DNA of 64,000 nt, from contig NZ_JAIOTY010000001.1 of the NCBI RefSeq assembly GCF_019931275.1, forward strand, positions 1 to 64,000, written 5' to 3'. A model generated the notes under the pieces. The model did no database searches. It saw nothing but the letters and a program-made list of their open reading frames with translations, and was not told where the DNA came from. The DNA comes from Nitratidesulfovibrio sp. SRB-5. GTDB lineage: Bacteria > Desulfobacterota > Desulfovibrionia > Desulfovibrionales > Desulfovibrionaceae. How positions within the stretch are numbered: position 1 is the stretch's first letter; every line of letters begins with the position of its first letter. A program made the translations under genes and the position numbers. Positions 42,747 through 53,169 of this stretch are shown in pieces.

Positions 42747-44438
42747 ATGAATTCAGTCCAGTCGTTCCCGCGCCACGCCCGAAGCCGCATCCCCGGCAAG
42801 GGTGAGGCGCAGGCGCGGTGCTGGTCGCACGGCTTCGGGCTGGCGATGTCCGGCGTCGGCATGGCCGTGGCGACGGAACGGACTCCATTGCCCGTGCTGG
42901 CCGGGCAGGCCGTTTCGCAGGGGGCGGCCCTGCTGGCTGCGGGGCTGCTTGTGACCGCGCTGTCGTGTCTTGCCGCGGCCCCCGCGCTTGCGCGTGACGC
43001 GGATCCCGCGCGGGAGCGCGGCGCGGCGTGCACGCCGTGTGCCGCGTCGCGGCCTCGCCATCCGGAGTCCGCACAGTGCCCGTCCCGGCCTCTGGACCTT
43101 GCGCAATGCATCGCCCTGGCCCTGCGCAACAACGCGGCACCCGCCGCCGCGCGCGAGGGGCTGGCCATCGCGGAAGCCCAGCATCGCCAGGCCCTTTCGG
43201 CCTACTGGCCGCAGCTTGCCGCAACGTACACCCAGACCCGCCTGGACCGTGATCCGGCCTTCGTCTACCCGGAAGACTCCTTCAACTATACGGTGGACAT
43301 GGGCGGTGGTCCCATGGCCATGCGCACCACCGTGCCCGAGCGGCGCATCCGCCTTGCCGACCGCGACATCGGTGAATTCCGGGCCGATCTTGGCCTGTTG
43401 CTGTACGACGGTGGCCGCCGCGAGGCCCGCGTGCGCGAGGCCGTGGCGGGCCGCGATGCCGCCGTAGGCGAGGCGCGCCTGACAAGCCTGCAACTGGTGC
43501 ACGACGTGACCACCCGCTACTACGGGGTTGTCCTGGCGCGGGCGTTGCGCGACATCGGGCGCGAAACCGTGCAGCGGTTCGAGGCCACCCGCGACGTGGC
43601 CGAGCATTTCTATCGCGGCGGTTCGCAGCGGGTGCGCAAGACCGACTGGCTGCGCGCCCGGGTGGCCGTTTCCGGCATGAAGGGGCGTCTGGCAGAACTG
43701 GATTCCAACGTGGAACTGGCGGAATCCGCCCTGGCCAACGCACTGGGCCTGGCGTGGGACGCCCGGGTGCGAGTGGCGGACACGGAACTGCCCGCCGCAC
43801 CCGCCCCAGGCGACCTGGATGGTGCCGTGGCCGACGCCTACCGCCTGAATCTGGACCTTGCCCGCTTCGACGCGGGAGCCCGCGCGGCAGAGGCCGGTCT
43901 GGACGATGCCACCGGTGAATACCTGCCGGTGGTTTCGTTGTTCGGCACCCTGTCCACGGTGACCAATTCCTACGACGGCGGCCTGGTGGCCGAGGGCGAA
44001 CGCACCCGCGGCGCGGCGGGGGTGACCGTGGAATTGCCGCTGTTCGAAGGCTTTCGCACCCGGGCGCGGGTGGAGGAAATGCGCGCCCGCCTGCGCCAGT
44101 TGGCCCACCAGCGGGTGCTGCTGCGCGAGGGCGTGGCCCTGCGCGTGAAGGATGCCGTGCTGCAAGAGCGCCGTGCGGCCCGACAGGCGGACATCGGTGC
44201 CGAAACCGTGGCCGTGGCCGGGGAAAGCCGCGCCCTGACGGAGCGCGCCTACCGCGAAGGCCTTGTGGATACCCGCGAACTGCTTGAAGCCCAGATTTAC
44301 GAATCCATGGTGCGCGCGGCACGGCTGCGCGCCCTGTACGAGGCGCAGGCCGCCGCCGCCGCGCGCAATCTGGTGGCGGGCGCCGAGATTCTCGAGCACC
44401 TGCGGGAGGTGGGCTATGGCGCCCGTGCGCTGCCCTGA
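42747..44438 (+). CDS. TolC-family outer-membrane channel protein
   Basis: 563 residues. TolC-type proteins form trimeric tunnels across the periplasm and outer membrane for type I secretion or efflux. A hydrophobic export segment ending ALSCLAAAPALARDAD near residue 80 suggests a signal peptide, although it lies unusually far from ATG 42747; a later start such as residue 35 (MSGVGMAVATE) would make a more normal signal. The mature part begins with LDLAQCIALALRNNAAPAAA, and the second repeat is visible in GDLDGAVADAYRLNLDLARF. Long heptad-rich helices follow, for example RALTERAYREGLVDTRELLE. AAGGAAAC precedes the ATG. It overlaps the PhnD-like gene by 23 bases. No inner-membrane pump or adaptor is encoded nearby. 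Confidence 0.87.
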   Translation: MNSVQSFPRHARSRIPGKGEAQARCWSHGFGLAMSGVGMAVATERTPLPVLAGQAVSQGAALLAAGLLVTALSCLAAAPALARDADPARERGAACTPCAASRPRHPESAQCPSRPLDLAQCIALALRNNAAPAAAREGLAIAEAQHRQALSAYWPQLAATYTQTRLDRDPAFVYPEDSFNYTVDMGGGPMAMRTTVPERRIRLADRDIGEFRADLGLLLYDGGRREARVREAVAGRDAAVGEARLTSLQLVHDVTTRYYGVVLARALRDIGRETVQRFEATRDVAEHFYRGGSQRVRKTDWLRARVAVSGMKGRLAELDSNVELAESALANALGLAWDARVRVADTELPAAPAPGDLDGAVADAYRLNLDLARFDAGARAAEAGLDDATGEYLPVVSLFGTLSTVTNSYDGGLVAEGERTRGAAGVTVELPLFEGFRTRARVEEMRARLRQLAHQRVLLREGVALRVKDAVLQERRAARQADIGAETVAVAGESRALTERAYREGLVDTRELLEAQIYESMVRAARLRALYEAQAAAAARNLVAGAEILEHLREVGYGARALP

Positions 44439-45408
44439 GCCTTCCACACCGCTCCATCTGCCCGGCCATGCTGCCGGGCCGGACCCATCCGCCCGGCCTG
44501 CCCCTTTTGCCAGGCCCGGCAGGAAGCTGCTGCCGCTGCCATGCCGGGCAATCCTGCTGGCACTGCTGCTGTTGTGGGCCGCACCCCCCGTGGCGCCCGC
44601 GTCTGCCGCCCCGGCGGAACTGCGCCTTGGCTACGTGGAGCATTTTCTGCCCGGGGTGGACCGCAAGGACGTGGCCCTGGCCGTGCAGTTGTGGGCACGC
44701 CGCTACGTGGAGACGGAGCGCGGCCTTGGCGTGCACCTGTCGGCCTTCGGTTCGCGGGCCGAAATCCGCGCCGCCCTGCTGGCTGACCAACTGGACGTGG
44801 TGCACCTGCCCACCGTGGACTATCTGGCGCTGTCACGCGAGATGGATCTGAAGCCCTTCGGCGTGCCCGTCACCGACGGCGAATTCGGCGAGCGCTACGT
44901 GCTGCTGGTGGCCAGAGGTTCGGGCATCACCCGCATCGGGCAATTGCGCGGCAAGCGGGTGCTGGTGCAGGCCCTGTCCCTGGGGCAGGAAAGCCTGCCC
45001 GCGCGCTGGCTGGAACGGCTGCTGCGCGATCAGGGGCTGCCCCAGGCCACCAGGCATTTCCTGTCCGTCGATTACGAAGTGCAACCCTCGCGCGTGCTGC
45101 TGCCGGTATTCTTCGGCCAGGCCCCGGCCTGCATCGTCACCGAGCGGTCGTTGCGCACCATGGCCGAGCTGAATCCCCAGATCGAGGCGCAGATGGAGCG
45201 CATTGCCGTTTCACAGCCGCTCATAGATTTCGTGATGTGCCTTGCGCCGTCGGCGGATCCCTCGCTGGCGCCGCGCTATGCGGAACTGGGCCTTGGCCTT
45301 TCGGACAACCCGTGGGGCAGGCAGATGCTGCTGTTGCTGCAACTGGACGGCATTGCGCCGTTCCGCCCAGAGGCCATCGAACCCGCACGCCGACTGGTGG
45401 AGCCATGA
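44416..45408 (+). CDS. PhnD-like periplasmic binding protein
   Basis: 330 residues from ATG 44416, chosen because GGGAGGTGGG lies just upstream. A signal region runs to about residue 65 (CRAILLALLLLWAAPPVAPA with cleavage after ASA). The mature protein is a two-lobed solute-binding fold of the PhnD/phosphate-phosphonate type: GYVEHFLPGVDRKDVALAVQ, then QLDVVHLPTVDYLALSREMD and GSGITRIGQLRGKRVLVQAL. QLDGIAPFRPEAIEPARRLV closes it. No ABC permease or ATPase accompanies it. Instead it lies between a TolC-like channel and a GGDEF-EAL protein, overlapping both (23 and 4 bases). It therefore probably works as a periplasmic signal receptor for the third gene. The ligand is unknown. Confidence 0.8.
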   Translation: MAPVRCPEPSTPLHLPGHAAGPDPSARPAPFARPGRKLLPLPCRAILLALLLLWAAPPVAPASAAPAELRLGYVEHFLPGVDRKDVALAVQLWARRYVETERGLGVHLSAFGSRAEIRAALLADQLDVVHLPTVDYLALSREMDLKPFGVPVTDGEFGERYVLLVARGSGITRIGQLRGKRVLVQALSLGQESLPARWLERLLRDQGLPQATRHFLSVDYEVQPSRVLLPVFFGQAPACIVTERSLRTMAELNPQIEAQMERIAVSQPLIDFVMCLAPSADPSLAPRYAELGLGLSDNPWGRQMLLLLQLDGIAPFRPEAIEPARRLVEP

Positions 45409-48401
45409 GCATGCGCCCGGAAGGCCAGTCCTCTTTTGTCCCGGTGGCTGCCGGTCAGTCCACCGACAGGGGGAGCACACACGGCACCGCCCAGCCCGGC
45501 CCGTCTGGTCCGTCTGGTTCGTCCGATCCGTCCGGCTGCGTTCTCGCTTCAGGCCCGGCCATGCCGACCTCGGGGTGGGTGGACCCTCCGGAAGCGTCGA
45601 AATCGCCGGAACAGCGGGACGGGGCCGGTACCTCCGGTCCTTGGGACGGGGCCGGTACCTCCGGTCCTTGGGACGGGGCCGGTACCTCCGGGCCTTGGGA
45701 CGGGGCCGGTACACCCGGTCCTGGCCGTTCGTCCCATCCGCAGCGCCCGGGTTTCGGCATCGCCTTCAAGGCGGGCGGGCTGGCCTTTGTGGCGGGGGTG
45801 ATGATCATCGCGGCCATTCTGGGCATGATAATTCCCTACCAGCAGGGGGTGCTGCGCCGGGGCATGGAATCGCAGGCCGACAAGCTGGCCTCTTCGGTGG
45901 CGGAAGTGGCCGCCAGCGCCTTGGCGGCGCAGGACTACGCCGCCCTGGTGGATCACTGCACCGGCGTGCTGCAACGGCAGCCGGGGCTGGAATACATCGT
46001 GGTCACCCGCATGGACGGATCGTCGCTGGTGTTCCGGCGCGGCGGCTGGGGCTTTCAGGCTGCTCCGCGGGACTCTGCCGGTGTTGCCGCCAAGACGGAG
46101 CCGTCCAGCGGCTTTCGCCTGGGGCTGCCCCCCGGCCTTGACGTTCCGGCGCCCCGCGGGAGCGCCCGGTTGCCGGGAGGCCTGAACGGACAGCCGGGCG
46201 TTCCGGATGCGCCGGGCACCGCCAATTCCCCGGCATCTCCCAACCCCGCCGGTGCGGTAAGCCCCGGCACGTTCCCCGGTGTTTTCACTGACCGGGCCGC
46301 CGACGGGCCGGAAGTGTACCACCACACGCTGCCCGTGGAACGGGCGGGCATTTCCATCTGCACCGTTGCCGTGGGCCTTGCCCTGGACGGCTACCGGGCG
46401 GAACAGCGCGCCGCGTGGTGGCACATCGGCGCGCTGACGGCCATGGCCATGCTGGTGGCGCTGGCCACGGCGCTGCTGCTGTCGCGCACGGTGACCCGCA
46501 CGGTGCTGCGCCTGTCCGGCTGGGTGCGTTCCATCGGCCCCGGCAACATGGGCCAGCGCATCCGGATCGACACCGGCGACGAGCTGGAGGGGCTGGCCAA
46601 CGCCTTCAACGGCATGCTCGACCTGCTGGAGGCCTCGCAGCGGGAACTGAACGAGGCCCATCGCGAACTGGAGCGCCGCGTGCGCGACCGCACCGCCCAG
46701 CTGTGCGACGCCAACGCCAAGCTGCACCTGATGGGCGAGGTGTTCACCCACGCGGTGGAGGGCATCTTCATCACCGACAGCGCGGGCACGGTGGTGGCCG
46801 TGAACCCGGCCTTCGAACGCATCACCGGCGTGGACGCGCAGTCCATGGTGGGGCGCCTGTCCCCGGCCCTGGGCATGGTGCCCGTTAACGGCACCCGCAG
46901 CGTGTGGGACGAGATGCTGGAGCACGGATCGTGGATCGGCGAGACGCGCGGGCCGCACCGCGACGGCTGGCAGATTCCGCAGTGGCTGAGCCTGGTGTCC
47001 ATCCGCGACGAGGCCGGGGTGATCCTGAACTGCGTGGGGGTGTTCTCGGACATCACCGACATCAAGCAGAAGGAAGCGCAGATCACCCATCAGGCCAACC
47101 ACGACGACCTGACCGGCCTGCCCAATCGCAAACACATCTTCGAACTGCTGCACGACGCCATCGCCCGGGCCTCCGTGCGCGGGCAGAAGCTGGCCGTGGT
47201 GTTTATAGACATGGACGGCTTCAAGTTCATCAACGATTCCTACGACCACGCCACCGGCGACCAGTTGCTGTGCGACGTGGCCCGGCGGCTGCGCGCGGCG
47301 TTGCGGCCCGGCGACATCCTGGGACGGCTGGGCGGCGACGAATTCGTGGCGGCGGTGGGCGGCATCAGCGACAAGGGCCATCTGGACGGCATCATGCGGC
47401 GGCTGTTCGAAACCTTTGCCGAGCCGTTCGAATACGGCGGCATGGGCTTTTCGGTCACGGCCAGCTTCGGCGTGTCGGTGTATCCCGAAGACGGCGATTC
47501 GGCCAACGCCCTGCTGTCGCGCGCGGACATCGCCATGTACCGCGCGAAGGACATGGGCAAGAACGCCATCGCCGTGTTCTGCGAGGAACAGTGCCTGGAA
47601 TTCACCCGGCGCTACCGCATGGACCAGGAGATCAAGGCGGCCATTGCCGGGCGCGAATTCCGGCTGGTGTACCAGCCCATCGCCGACGCGCGCACCCTGC
47701 GGGTGCGCAAGGTGGAGGCGCTGCTGCGCTGGGAGCGCGACGGCGCGGTGGTGGCCCCGCCATCCGTGTTCATCCCCGTGGCGGAAAGCTCCAACGCCAT
47801 CCGCGAGATAACCCGGCTGGTGGTGGAAATGGCCTGCGCCCAGCACGCCGCGTGGCGGCTGGAGGGGCTGACCCTGCCGGTGGCGGTGAACATCTCGTCG
47901 CGCTGCCTGAACAGCGACGAGACCATCAGCCACATAGCCGCCTGCCTGAACGCCTACGACGTGCCCCCGGACGCGCTGGAGGTGGAGATTACCGAAACCT
48001 CGCTGATGCAGAACTACGATCGCGGCAACGCCATGCTGTGCACCCTGCGCGACCTTGGGGTGCGCGTTTCGCTGGACGACTTCGGCACCGGCTATTCGTC
48101 GTTGCAGTACCTTGCGCGCATGCCCATCCACGCCCTGAAGATAGACCGCACCTTCGTGCAGGAACTGCTGGACGAAGGCGGCAGCCTGGAAATCGTGGAG
48201 ACCATTCTGGGGCTGGCCCGCAGCCTGCGTCTGGCCACGGTGGCCGAGGGCGTGGAGACGGCGGCCCAGCTTTCCGCCCTGCGCGGCATGGGCGTGGACT
48301 ACCTGCAAGGCTACTGCCTTGGCCGCCCGCTGCCCGCCGACGACATCCTGACCCTGTGCCGCAGGGGCATGCGGCTGGTGCCCAGGGACGTGGAGCGGTA
48401 G
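45405..48401 (+). CDS. GGDEF-EAL c-di-GMP signalling protein with HAMP and PAS
   Basis: 998 residues. Residues 1-115 are low complexity, including four 9-residue repeats of the type [10 protein letters not shown] membrane segment follows near residue 125-145 ([19 protein letters not shown]), a periplasmic sensor region, a second membrane segment near 345-365, HAMP to about 410, PAS from about 445 ([20 protein letters not shown]), GGDEF at 643-647, and EAL at 771-773. EAL catalytic motifs ITETSLM and [13 protein letters not shown] are intact, so both synthesis and breakdown of cyclic di-GMP are possible. The start overlaps the PhnD-like gene as ATGA. It is likely the inner-membrane output of the receptor encoded just before it. 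Confidence 0.88.
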   Translation: MSMRPEGQSSFVPVAAGQSTDRGSTHGTAQPGPSGPSGSSDPSGCVLASGPAMPTSGWVDPPEASKSPEQRDGAGTSGPWDGAGTSGPWDGAGTSGPWDGAGTPGPGRSSHPQRPGFGIAFKAGGLAFVAGVMIIAAILGMIIPYQQGVLRRGMESQADKLASSVAEVAASALAAQDYAALVDHCTGVLQRQPGLEYIVVTRMDGSSLVFRRGGWGFQAAPRDSAGVAAKTEPSSGFRLGLPPGLDVPAPRGSARLPGGLNGQPGVPDAPGTANSPASPNPAGAVSPGTFPGVFTDRAADGPEVYHHTLPVERAGISICTVAVGLALDGYRAEQRAAWWHIGALTAMAMLVALATALLLSRTVTRTVLRLSGWVRSIGPGNMGQRIRIDTGDELEGLANAFNGMLDLLEASQRELNEAHRELERRVRDRTAQLCDANAKLHLMGEVFTHAVEGIFITDSAGTVVAVNPAFERITGVDAQSMVGRLSPALGMVPVNGTRSVWDEMLEHGSWIGETRGPHRDGWQIPQWLSLVSIRDEAGVILNCVGVFSDITDIKQKEAQITHQANHDDLTGLPNRKHIFELLHDAIARASVRGQKLAVVFIDMDGFKFINDSYDHATGDQLLCDVARRLRAALRPGDILGRLGGDEFVAAVGGISDKGHLDGIMRRLFETFAEPFEYGGMGFSVTASFGVSVYPEDGDSANALLSRADIAMYRAKDMGKNAIAVFCEEQCLEFTRRYRMDQEIKAAIAGREFRLVYQPIADARTLRVRKVEALLRWERDGAVVAPPSVFIPVAESSNAIREITRLVVEMACAQHAAWRLEGLTLPVAVNISSRCLNSDETISHIAACLNAYDVPPDALEVEITETSLMQNYDRGNAMLCTLRDLGVRVSLDDFGTGYSSLQYLARMPIHALKIDRTFVQELLDEGGSLEIVETILGLARSLRLATVAEGVETAAQLSALRGMGVDYLQGYCLGRPLPADDILTLCRRGMRLVPRDVER
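45616..45723 (+). repeat. Four tandem 27-bp repeats within the GGDEF-EAL gene
   Basis: Units begin at 45616, 45643, 45670 and 45697 (GGGACGGGGCCGGTAC and onward), nearly identical, encoding a 9-residue repeat. The number of units may vary between strains. Confidence 0.85.
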
Positions 48402-48685
48402 ACCGCGCAGGACGCGCCGGGGGCGCGGGCCTGTCCGATCCGGCTCCGGCCCAATTCCGGCCCAATTCCGGCCCGGTCCCCCCCTCGCGCGCCGGTTCCC
48501 TTGTCGGCCCTCAGGCTTTTCCATGCCTGCGGGGCATTCCCGAATCCCGAGCCCCCGCCGACGGACGCCGCATTGGCGTCCGCCCTGTTTTGCGCTACAG
48601 CCAAGAAGGATGGAGCCGCCAGCGCGGGGCCGCGCGGGGGCCGTCCCTTTGCCCAGTTTCACGCCCGGCAGGAGGTTATCCCCCC

Positions 48686-49360
48686 ATGTCTTCCGATACG
48701 CCCAAAACGCCCCATGCGCCCGGCACGCCCGGCGTCCGGCTTGACGATATGCCCGACCCCCTCGATTATGGCGAGGACGGCCCTGACCTGCCCAACACCG
48801 GGTGCGGCTGCGGGTGCGGTGCGGCATCCTCGCTGGAATGCACCGGCGGGCTGGGGCATGCCGTGCCGGTGGCCGACGATGCGGAGGCGGCCTTCAGCCA
48901 CATGACCGAGGACGGCAGCGTGACCATGGTGGACGTGGGCGCCAAGGCCCCCACCCAGCGCACCGCCATCGTGCGGGCCGTGGTGGAGGTGAACGAAAAC
49001 ACCCTGGACCTGCTGAAGCGCCACGCCCTGCCCAAGGGCGACGTGCTGACCACCGCCAAGATCGCGGGCATCATGGCCGCCAAGCGCACGGCGGAACTGA
49101 TTCCCATGTGCCACCCGCTGGCCATCAGCTACGCCGACGTGCGCTTTGTGGTGCAGGACGCGCCCCCCTCCATCGAACTGGAGGCGGAAGTGCGCACCAC
49201 CGGCCAGACCGGCGTGGAAATGGAAGCCATGGTCGCCGCGCAGGTGGCCGGGCTGACCATCTACGACATGTGCAAGGCCGTGCAGAAGGATATCGTGCTG
49301 CGCGACTGCCGCCTGGTGTTCAAGTCCGGCGGCAAGAGCGGCACATTCCGGGTGGGGTAG
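48686..49360 (+). CDS. moaC: Cyclic pyranopterin monophosphate synthase MoaC
   Basis: 224 residues. MoaC converts the MoaA product into cyclic pyranopterin monophosphate in molybdenum/tungsten cofactor synthesis. The core (about residue 70 on) has the family motifs [69 protein letters not shown] and [10 protein letters not shown]. Typical MoaC has about 160 residues; here a 70-residue N-terminal extension contains a GCGCGCG cysteine cluster and another cysteine in SLECTGG. GCAGGAGG lies ten bases before the ATG. The gene stands alone after the signalling operon and ends at a terminator. Cofactor demand fits formate dehydrogenases and similar enzymes of anaerobes. Confidence 0.93.
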   Translation: MSSDTPKTPHAPGTPGVRLDDMPDPLDYGEDGPDLPNTGCGCGCGAASSLECTGGLGHAVPVADDAEAAFSHMTEDGSVTMVDVGAKAPTQRTAIVRAVVEVNENTLDLLKRHALPKGDVLTTAKIAGIMAAKRTAELIPMCHPLAISYADVRFVVQDAPPSIELEAEVRTTGQTGVEMEAMVAAQVAGLTIYDMCKAVQKDIVLRDCRLVFKSGGKSGTFRVG

Positions 49361-49402
49361 GGGCAGGCAGCCCTTCCTCCTGACGCCGTTCAGGTTGGCA
49401 AG

Positions 49403-49432
49403 GCAGAAAGGCCGCATGGGCGGCCTCTCTGC
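49403..49432 (+). terminator. Terminator after moaC
   Basis: A 13-bp stem GCAGAAAGGCCGC / GCGGCCTCTCTGC with one mismatch and a 4-base loop, followed by TTTCTTCG. It sits between moaC and the convergent RraA-like gene and may stop both. Confidence 0.75.
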
Positions 49433-49455
49433 TTTCTTCGTTTATCTGCGCGTGC

Positions 49456-50133
49456 TCAGTCCACGAACGCGCACCCTTTCTCTTTCAGCATCTCGTCCAC
49501 CCAGGTGCGGTCCCAGGTGCCGTCCGCTATGGCGGCCATGACGCGCGTTTCCTTCTCTGCCATGGCGCGGGCTCTTTCCAGCACCGCCGGGGCGTCGGCG
49601 GGGCGCACCACCACGATGCCGTCGCGGTCGCCCGCCACGATGTCGCCGGGGTTCACCACCAGTCCGCCGCAGGCGACGGGAAAGTTCACCTCGCCGCCGC
49701 CTTCCTTCATCGGGCCGTTGGGCGAAATGCCGGTGGCGTACACCGGAAAGTCCATGGCCTCGATTTCCTCGGCATCGCGGATGCAACCATCCACCACCAG
49801 CCCGGCCAGGCCGCGCTGCTTCATCCACGTGGTCATCTGTCCGCCCACGATGGAGTAGAACTGCTCGTCATGGGCGTTGACCACCAGCACGTCGCCGGGC
49901 CGGGCCATGTCCATGGCCTTGTTGAACAGCAGGTTGTCGCCCACGCGCACCCGCACCGTCAGCGCGGTGCCCAGCAGGGGGGCGCGGTTCATGGGGCGGA
50001 TGCGGGAATGCATGCAGGCCATGCGGTTCATGGCGTCGCCGATGTTGGAAACGGGAATGGACCGAAAGGCGTCCACCAGGGCGGCATCGGGCCGGGTGAT
50101 GGTGCTGCGGACGCGGTAATAAGGATTGGTCAT
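49456..50133 (-). CDS. RraA-like / HMG-aldolase family protein
   Basis: 225 residues from ATG 50133. The fold is shared by RraA (RNase E inhibitor) and by 4-hydroxy-4-methyl-2-oxoglutarate aldolases. Motifs are VSNIGDAMNRMACMHSRIRP, LGTALTVRVRVGDNLLFNKA, GGQMTTWMKQRGLAGLVVDG and DGCIRDAEEIEAMDFPVYA, where the R-D pair and preceding Gly match the aldolase metal/substrate site. It then has FPVACGGLVVNPGDIVAGDR. True RraA lacks the extended C-terminal helix seen here (ADGTWDRTWVDEML), so an aldolase or related lyase is favoured. It was formerly often labelled dimethylmenaquinone methyltransferase in error. It stands alone; the substrate is unknown. Confidence 0.82.
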   Translation of the reverse strand: MTNPYYRVRSTITRPDAALVDAFRSIPVSNIGDAMNRMACMHSRIRPMNRAPLLGTALTVRVRVGDNLLFNKAMDMARPGDVLVVNAHDEQFYSIVGGQMTTWMKQRGLAGLVVDGCIRDAEEIEAMDFPVYATGISPNGPMKEGGGEVNFPVACGGLVVNPGDIVAGDRDGIVVVRPADAPAVLERARAMAEKETRVMAAIADGTWDRTWVDEMLKEKGCAFVD

Positions 50134-50351
50134 GCGGGATCTCGTGCGTTGTTCGCGGCGCGCGTCCCGCCCCGCCCGGCAAGGCCGGTGCGGGTGTGGC
50201 ACGGGGTGGGGCGGCACCGTGAGGGTTGGGAAATTTCAGTGTGCGGCGGTGGGCAGGCCGAGCCTGTCGGTCCAAAGCGCGGGGCCGGTCTGCTCTGGCG
50301 GGGGCGGGCCGCCTGTCATGCCCAGCCTGTTCGGCAGGGCGCGGCAATGCG

Positions 50352-51392
50352 TCAGCGTGCGGCCTCCTCCAGCCGGGCGGAGATGAACCCGTCCACGGCG
50401 TCGGTGTACGCGCCGGGCAGGCCCAGCAGGTGGTTGATCTCGCCGTGGGTCAGGGCCTGCGGCAGCACGGGCGTCTTGCGGCCTGCGCGGGCCGTTTTGG
50501 CGGCAAGGGCCTCTGCCGCCGCACAGGGCTTGTCGGCCCGTTTGGTGGAACACACCAGCAGCATGGGCACGGCCCCGGTCATCCACTGTTGCTGGGGCGA
50601 GGCCTTAATCCAGTAGGACGGGTTCTTGCCGAAGGCCTCGTCGTAGAAGCCCAGGTGGCGGCGCTGCATGATGGCGGGCACGTCCATGGCCGCGGAATCC
50701 AGCACCACGGCGCCCGCCACGGGGCGGTCGAGCAGGGACGGCGCGGACGACACCAGCGCCACCAGATGCGCCCCCGCCGAATGGCCCATCAGGATGATGC
50801 GCGACGGGTCCGCGCCCCAGCCGGGGGCGGCATCGGCCACGCGGCGCACGGCGGCGGCCATGTCCCCGGCCTGCTCCAGCGCCATGGCATCGGGAAGCAT
50901 CCGGTAATTGATGCTTGCCAGCACGTAGCCCTTGGGCAGCCAGCGGGCCAGCTTGTTGTCCATCAGGCCGGGGTTGGCCTTGTCGCCCACCTTCCACGCG
51001 CCGCCATGTACCATGACGATGACGGGCGCGTGCTGCGGGTTGGGCGGCAGGTACACGTCCATGACCTGTGCCGGGTGCGGGCCGTACGATTCGACCAGCC
51101 TGCGGCTGCCGGGCACGATGCTGGCGGGGTCCAACGGATGTTGGGGGTTGCTGCCCCGGCGGGCGGCGGCGTCATCCTGCCGGTTTGCCGCGCCATTGCC
51201 CGATGCGGTGCTGCCGGACGCGGTGCTGCCCGATGCGGTGCTGTCGGACGCGGCCCGCTCGGCGCGGCGTTCACGCAGCCTGTCGAGAATGGGACCGGCG
51301 GCGGCTTCGGGCGTGGGACAGGCAAGGGCGACGGCCAGCAGGGCGGTCAGCAACAGGGACGGGAAGGGAAAACTGGTGCGACGGGCAGGCAT
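50352..51392 (-). CDS. Secreted alpha/beta-hydrolase esterase
   Basis: 346 residues. The signal peptide is SLLLTALLAVALACPTPEAAA, with a possible lipobox-like LAC, so it may be a periplasmic protein or lipoprotein. A repeat-rich linker (SDSTASGSTASGSTASGNG) follows. The catalytic domain has the oxyanion motif IVMVHGGAWKVGDKAN, the serine in LMGHSAGAHLVALV, and a histidine in LTHGEINHLLGL, matching hormone-sensitive-lipase-type carboxylesterases. Such enzymes cleave small esters or amides. No ribosome site is obvious near the ATG at 51392. The gene is flanked by the RraA-like gene and a dispersed repeat. The substrate is unknown. Confidence 0.85.
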   Translation of the reverse strand: MPARRTSFPFPSLLLTALLAVALACPTPEAAAGPILDRLRERRAERAASDSTASGSTASGSTASGNGAANRQDDAAARRGSNPQHPLDPASIVPGSRRLVESYGPHPAQVMDVYLPPNPQHAPVIVMVHGGAWKVGDKANPGLMDNKLARWLPKGYVLASINYRMLPDAMALEQAGDMAAAVRRVADAAPGWGADPSRIILMGHSAGAHLVALVSSAPSLLDRPVAGAVVLDSAAMDVPAIMQRRHLGFYDEAFGKNPSYWIKASPQQQWMTGAVPMLLVCSTKRADKPCAAAEALAAKTARAGRKTPVLPQALTHGEINHLLGLPGAYTDAVDGFISARLEEAAR

Positions 51393-51527
51393 GGGGTGCC
51401 CTCCGGATGAGGGAATGTGGCGGGGGGCTGGCCCGTCGTGACGGCGGTGCGGGTATCGTCAGTGGTCGTGCGGCGTCCGGTGGGTTGCCGGACGCCGCAC
51501 GGTGTCGCTTTGTGTTTTGTCCAAATG

Positions 51528-51639
51528 AGGATTTTCGTCCGGTGGCAAGGAAAACAAGCCTGCCATGAGGGAGCATGCGGCAGCCGTTATGCGAGTCTTC
51601 GAGCATTACGGATGGCGACCGCATCGCGCTCTTCTTGTA
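51528..51639 (-). repeat. Dispersed intergenic repeat (copy R5)
   Basis: Reads on the minus strand as TACAAGAAGAGCGCGATGCGG to GGACGAAAATCCT. The palindrome arms are CCGTTATGC (51584-51592) and GCATTACGG (51603-51611). A related half palindrome CCGTTAGGTGAGCG follows at 51657. It lies between the esterase and hisF, in the opposite orientation to R2-R4. Confidence 0.8.
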
Positions 51640-51758
51640 TTCGACCGAGCCTTAGCCGTTAGGTGAGCGCACAGCGCGAGTCTTACGGATAAGGACAGCA
51701 GAGCTATGGCAGGTGACGTTTGACGCAGCCACCGGGCGAAAAGACCATTTGGGTAGGC

Positions 51759-52538
51759 TTACCAGACCATGCGCAGTTTGGCCCCCATGCCCGAAATCTG
51801 CCGCTTCAGGTCCGGGATGGTGTACTGGCCGTAGTGCACGATGGAGGCGATCAGCGCGGCGGTGGCGCCGCCCGTGGTGATGGCGTCGTACATGTGCGCC
51901 GGGCTGCCCGCGCCGCCGGAGGCGATGACCGGAATGGACACCGCGTCGGCGATCATCCGGGTCAGGGTCAGCTCGTAGCCGTCCTTGGTGCCGTCCGCGT
52001 CGATGGAGTTGACGCACAGTTCGCCGGCGCCCAGCGCCTCGCAGGTTCTGGCCCATTCGATGGCGTCCATGCCCATGAACTTGCGCCCGCCGTGGATGAC
52101 GATCTCGTAGCCGGAGGGGATGGCCTCGGACTTCTGCACCTGCTTCACGTCCATGCCCACCACGATGGCCTGCGACCCGAAGGCCGCCGCGCCCTGGCTG
52201 ATGATGTCCGGGTTCTTCACCGCGCCGGAGTTCACCGACACCTTCTCCGCCCCGGCCACCAGCACGGCCCGCATGTCTTCCACGGTGTTGATGCCCCCGC
52301 CCACCGAGAAGGGGATGAAGATTTCCGAGGCCACCCGCTCGACCACGTCGAGAAAGATGCCCCGGTCCTCGTGCGAGGCGGTGATGTCGTAGAACACGAT
52401 TTCGTCCGCGCCCTGCTCGTAGTAGCGGCGGGCGGTTTCCACCGGGTCGCCGATGTCCACGTTGCCCTCGAACTTCACGCCCTTGGTCAGCCTGCCGTTG
52501 CGGACGTCCAGACAGGGGATGATGCGCTTGCTAAGCAC
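51759..52538 (-). CDS. hisF: Imidazole glycerol phosphate synthase subunit HisF
   Basis: 259 residues, normal length. HisF is the cyclase half of the synthase that joins PRFAR and ammonia into imidazole glycerol phosphate and AICAR in histidine biosynthesis. The TIM barrel begins [20 protein letters not shown], with the catalytic aspartate D11 in CLD. The second phosphate site appears as [18 protein letters not shown], and [19 protein letters not shown] is also typical. It starts with GTG 52538 after AGGAGG. hisH ends eight bases inside hisF, so the two subunits are translationally coupled. Confidence 0.96.
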   Translation of the reverse strand: MLSKRIIPCLDVRNGRLTKGVKFEGNVDIGDPVETARRYYEQGADEIVFYDITASHEDRGIFLDVVERVASEIFIPFSVGGGINTVEDMRAVLVAGAEKVSVNSGAVKNPDIISQGAAAFGSQAIVVGMDVKQVQKSEAIPSGYEIVIHGGRKFMGMDAIEWARTCEALGAGELCVNSIDADGTKDGYELTLTRMIADAVSIPVIASGGAGSPAHMYDAITTGGATAALIASIVHYGQYTIPDLKRQISGMGAKLRMVW

Positions 52539-53169
52539 GGCTGGCCTCCTTGCAGTAGGCGTAGAAGTTGCGCAGCAAGGCAAGGCCGGGCCGACCGCTC
52601 TTTTCCGGGTGAAACTGCACGGCCCACAGGCCGGGGCCGCCGTGGATGGCGCAGAATTCCTCGCCGTAGGTGCACGTGGCGATGACGTAGCTTTCCGGCG
52701 GGGCGGGGTAATAGCTGTGCACGAAGTAGAATTCCGCCTCCGGCTCGATGCCCTTCAGCAGTTCGCACGGGCGCTTCTGCACGATGCTGTTCCAGCCCAT
52801 GTGCGGCACGCGGATGGGGGTGCCGTCCTCTTCGGTCCAGGCGGCGTTGAACAGGCGGCATTCGCCGGGCACGATGCCGAGGGCCTTGGTGTCGTTTTCC
52901 TGGCTGTAGTCCAGCATGATCTGGCAGCCCACGCAGATGCCCAGCAGCGGCTTGCCCGCCTGCACCTGGTCCTTCAGCACCTTGTCGAGCCCGGTGGTGA
53001 GCAACTCGTTCATGGCCTGCCCGGCCGCGCCCACCCCCGGAAAGATCACCCCGTGCGCCCCGGCGATGACCGCCGGATCCGCCGTGATGACGCAGGGAAT
53101 GCCCAGGTGGTCCAGCGCACGGCGCACGCTGGTCTGGTTGCCTGCCTTGTAGTCGAGGATAGCGAGCAT
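52531..53169 (-). CDS. hisH: Imidazole glycerol phosphate synthase subunit HisH
   Basis: 212 residues. The glutaminase half of the HisFH complex, supplying ammonia through a tunnel to HisF. A class I glutamine amidotransferase: nucleophile cysteine in [16 protein letters not shown], triad histidine and glutamate in [28 protein letters not shown] near residue 45 is the family's early motif. ATG 53169 was chosen since [19 protein letters not shown] is the usual N-terminus and AGGGACAGGA lies upstream. It overlaps hisF by eight bases. No other his genes are present here. Confidence 0.95.
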   Translation of the reverse strand: MLAILDYKAGNQTSVRRALDHLGIPCVITADPAVIAGAHGVIFPGVGAAGQAMNELLTTGLDKVLKDQVQAGKPLLGICVGCQIMLDYSQENDTKALGIVPGECRLFNAAWTEEDGTPIRVPHMGWNSIVQKRPCELLKGIEPEAEFYFVHSYYPAPPESYVIATCTYGEEFCAIHGGPGLWAVQFHPEKSGRPGLALLRNFYAYCKEASRA

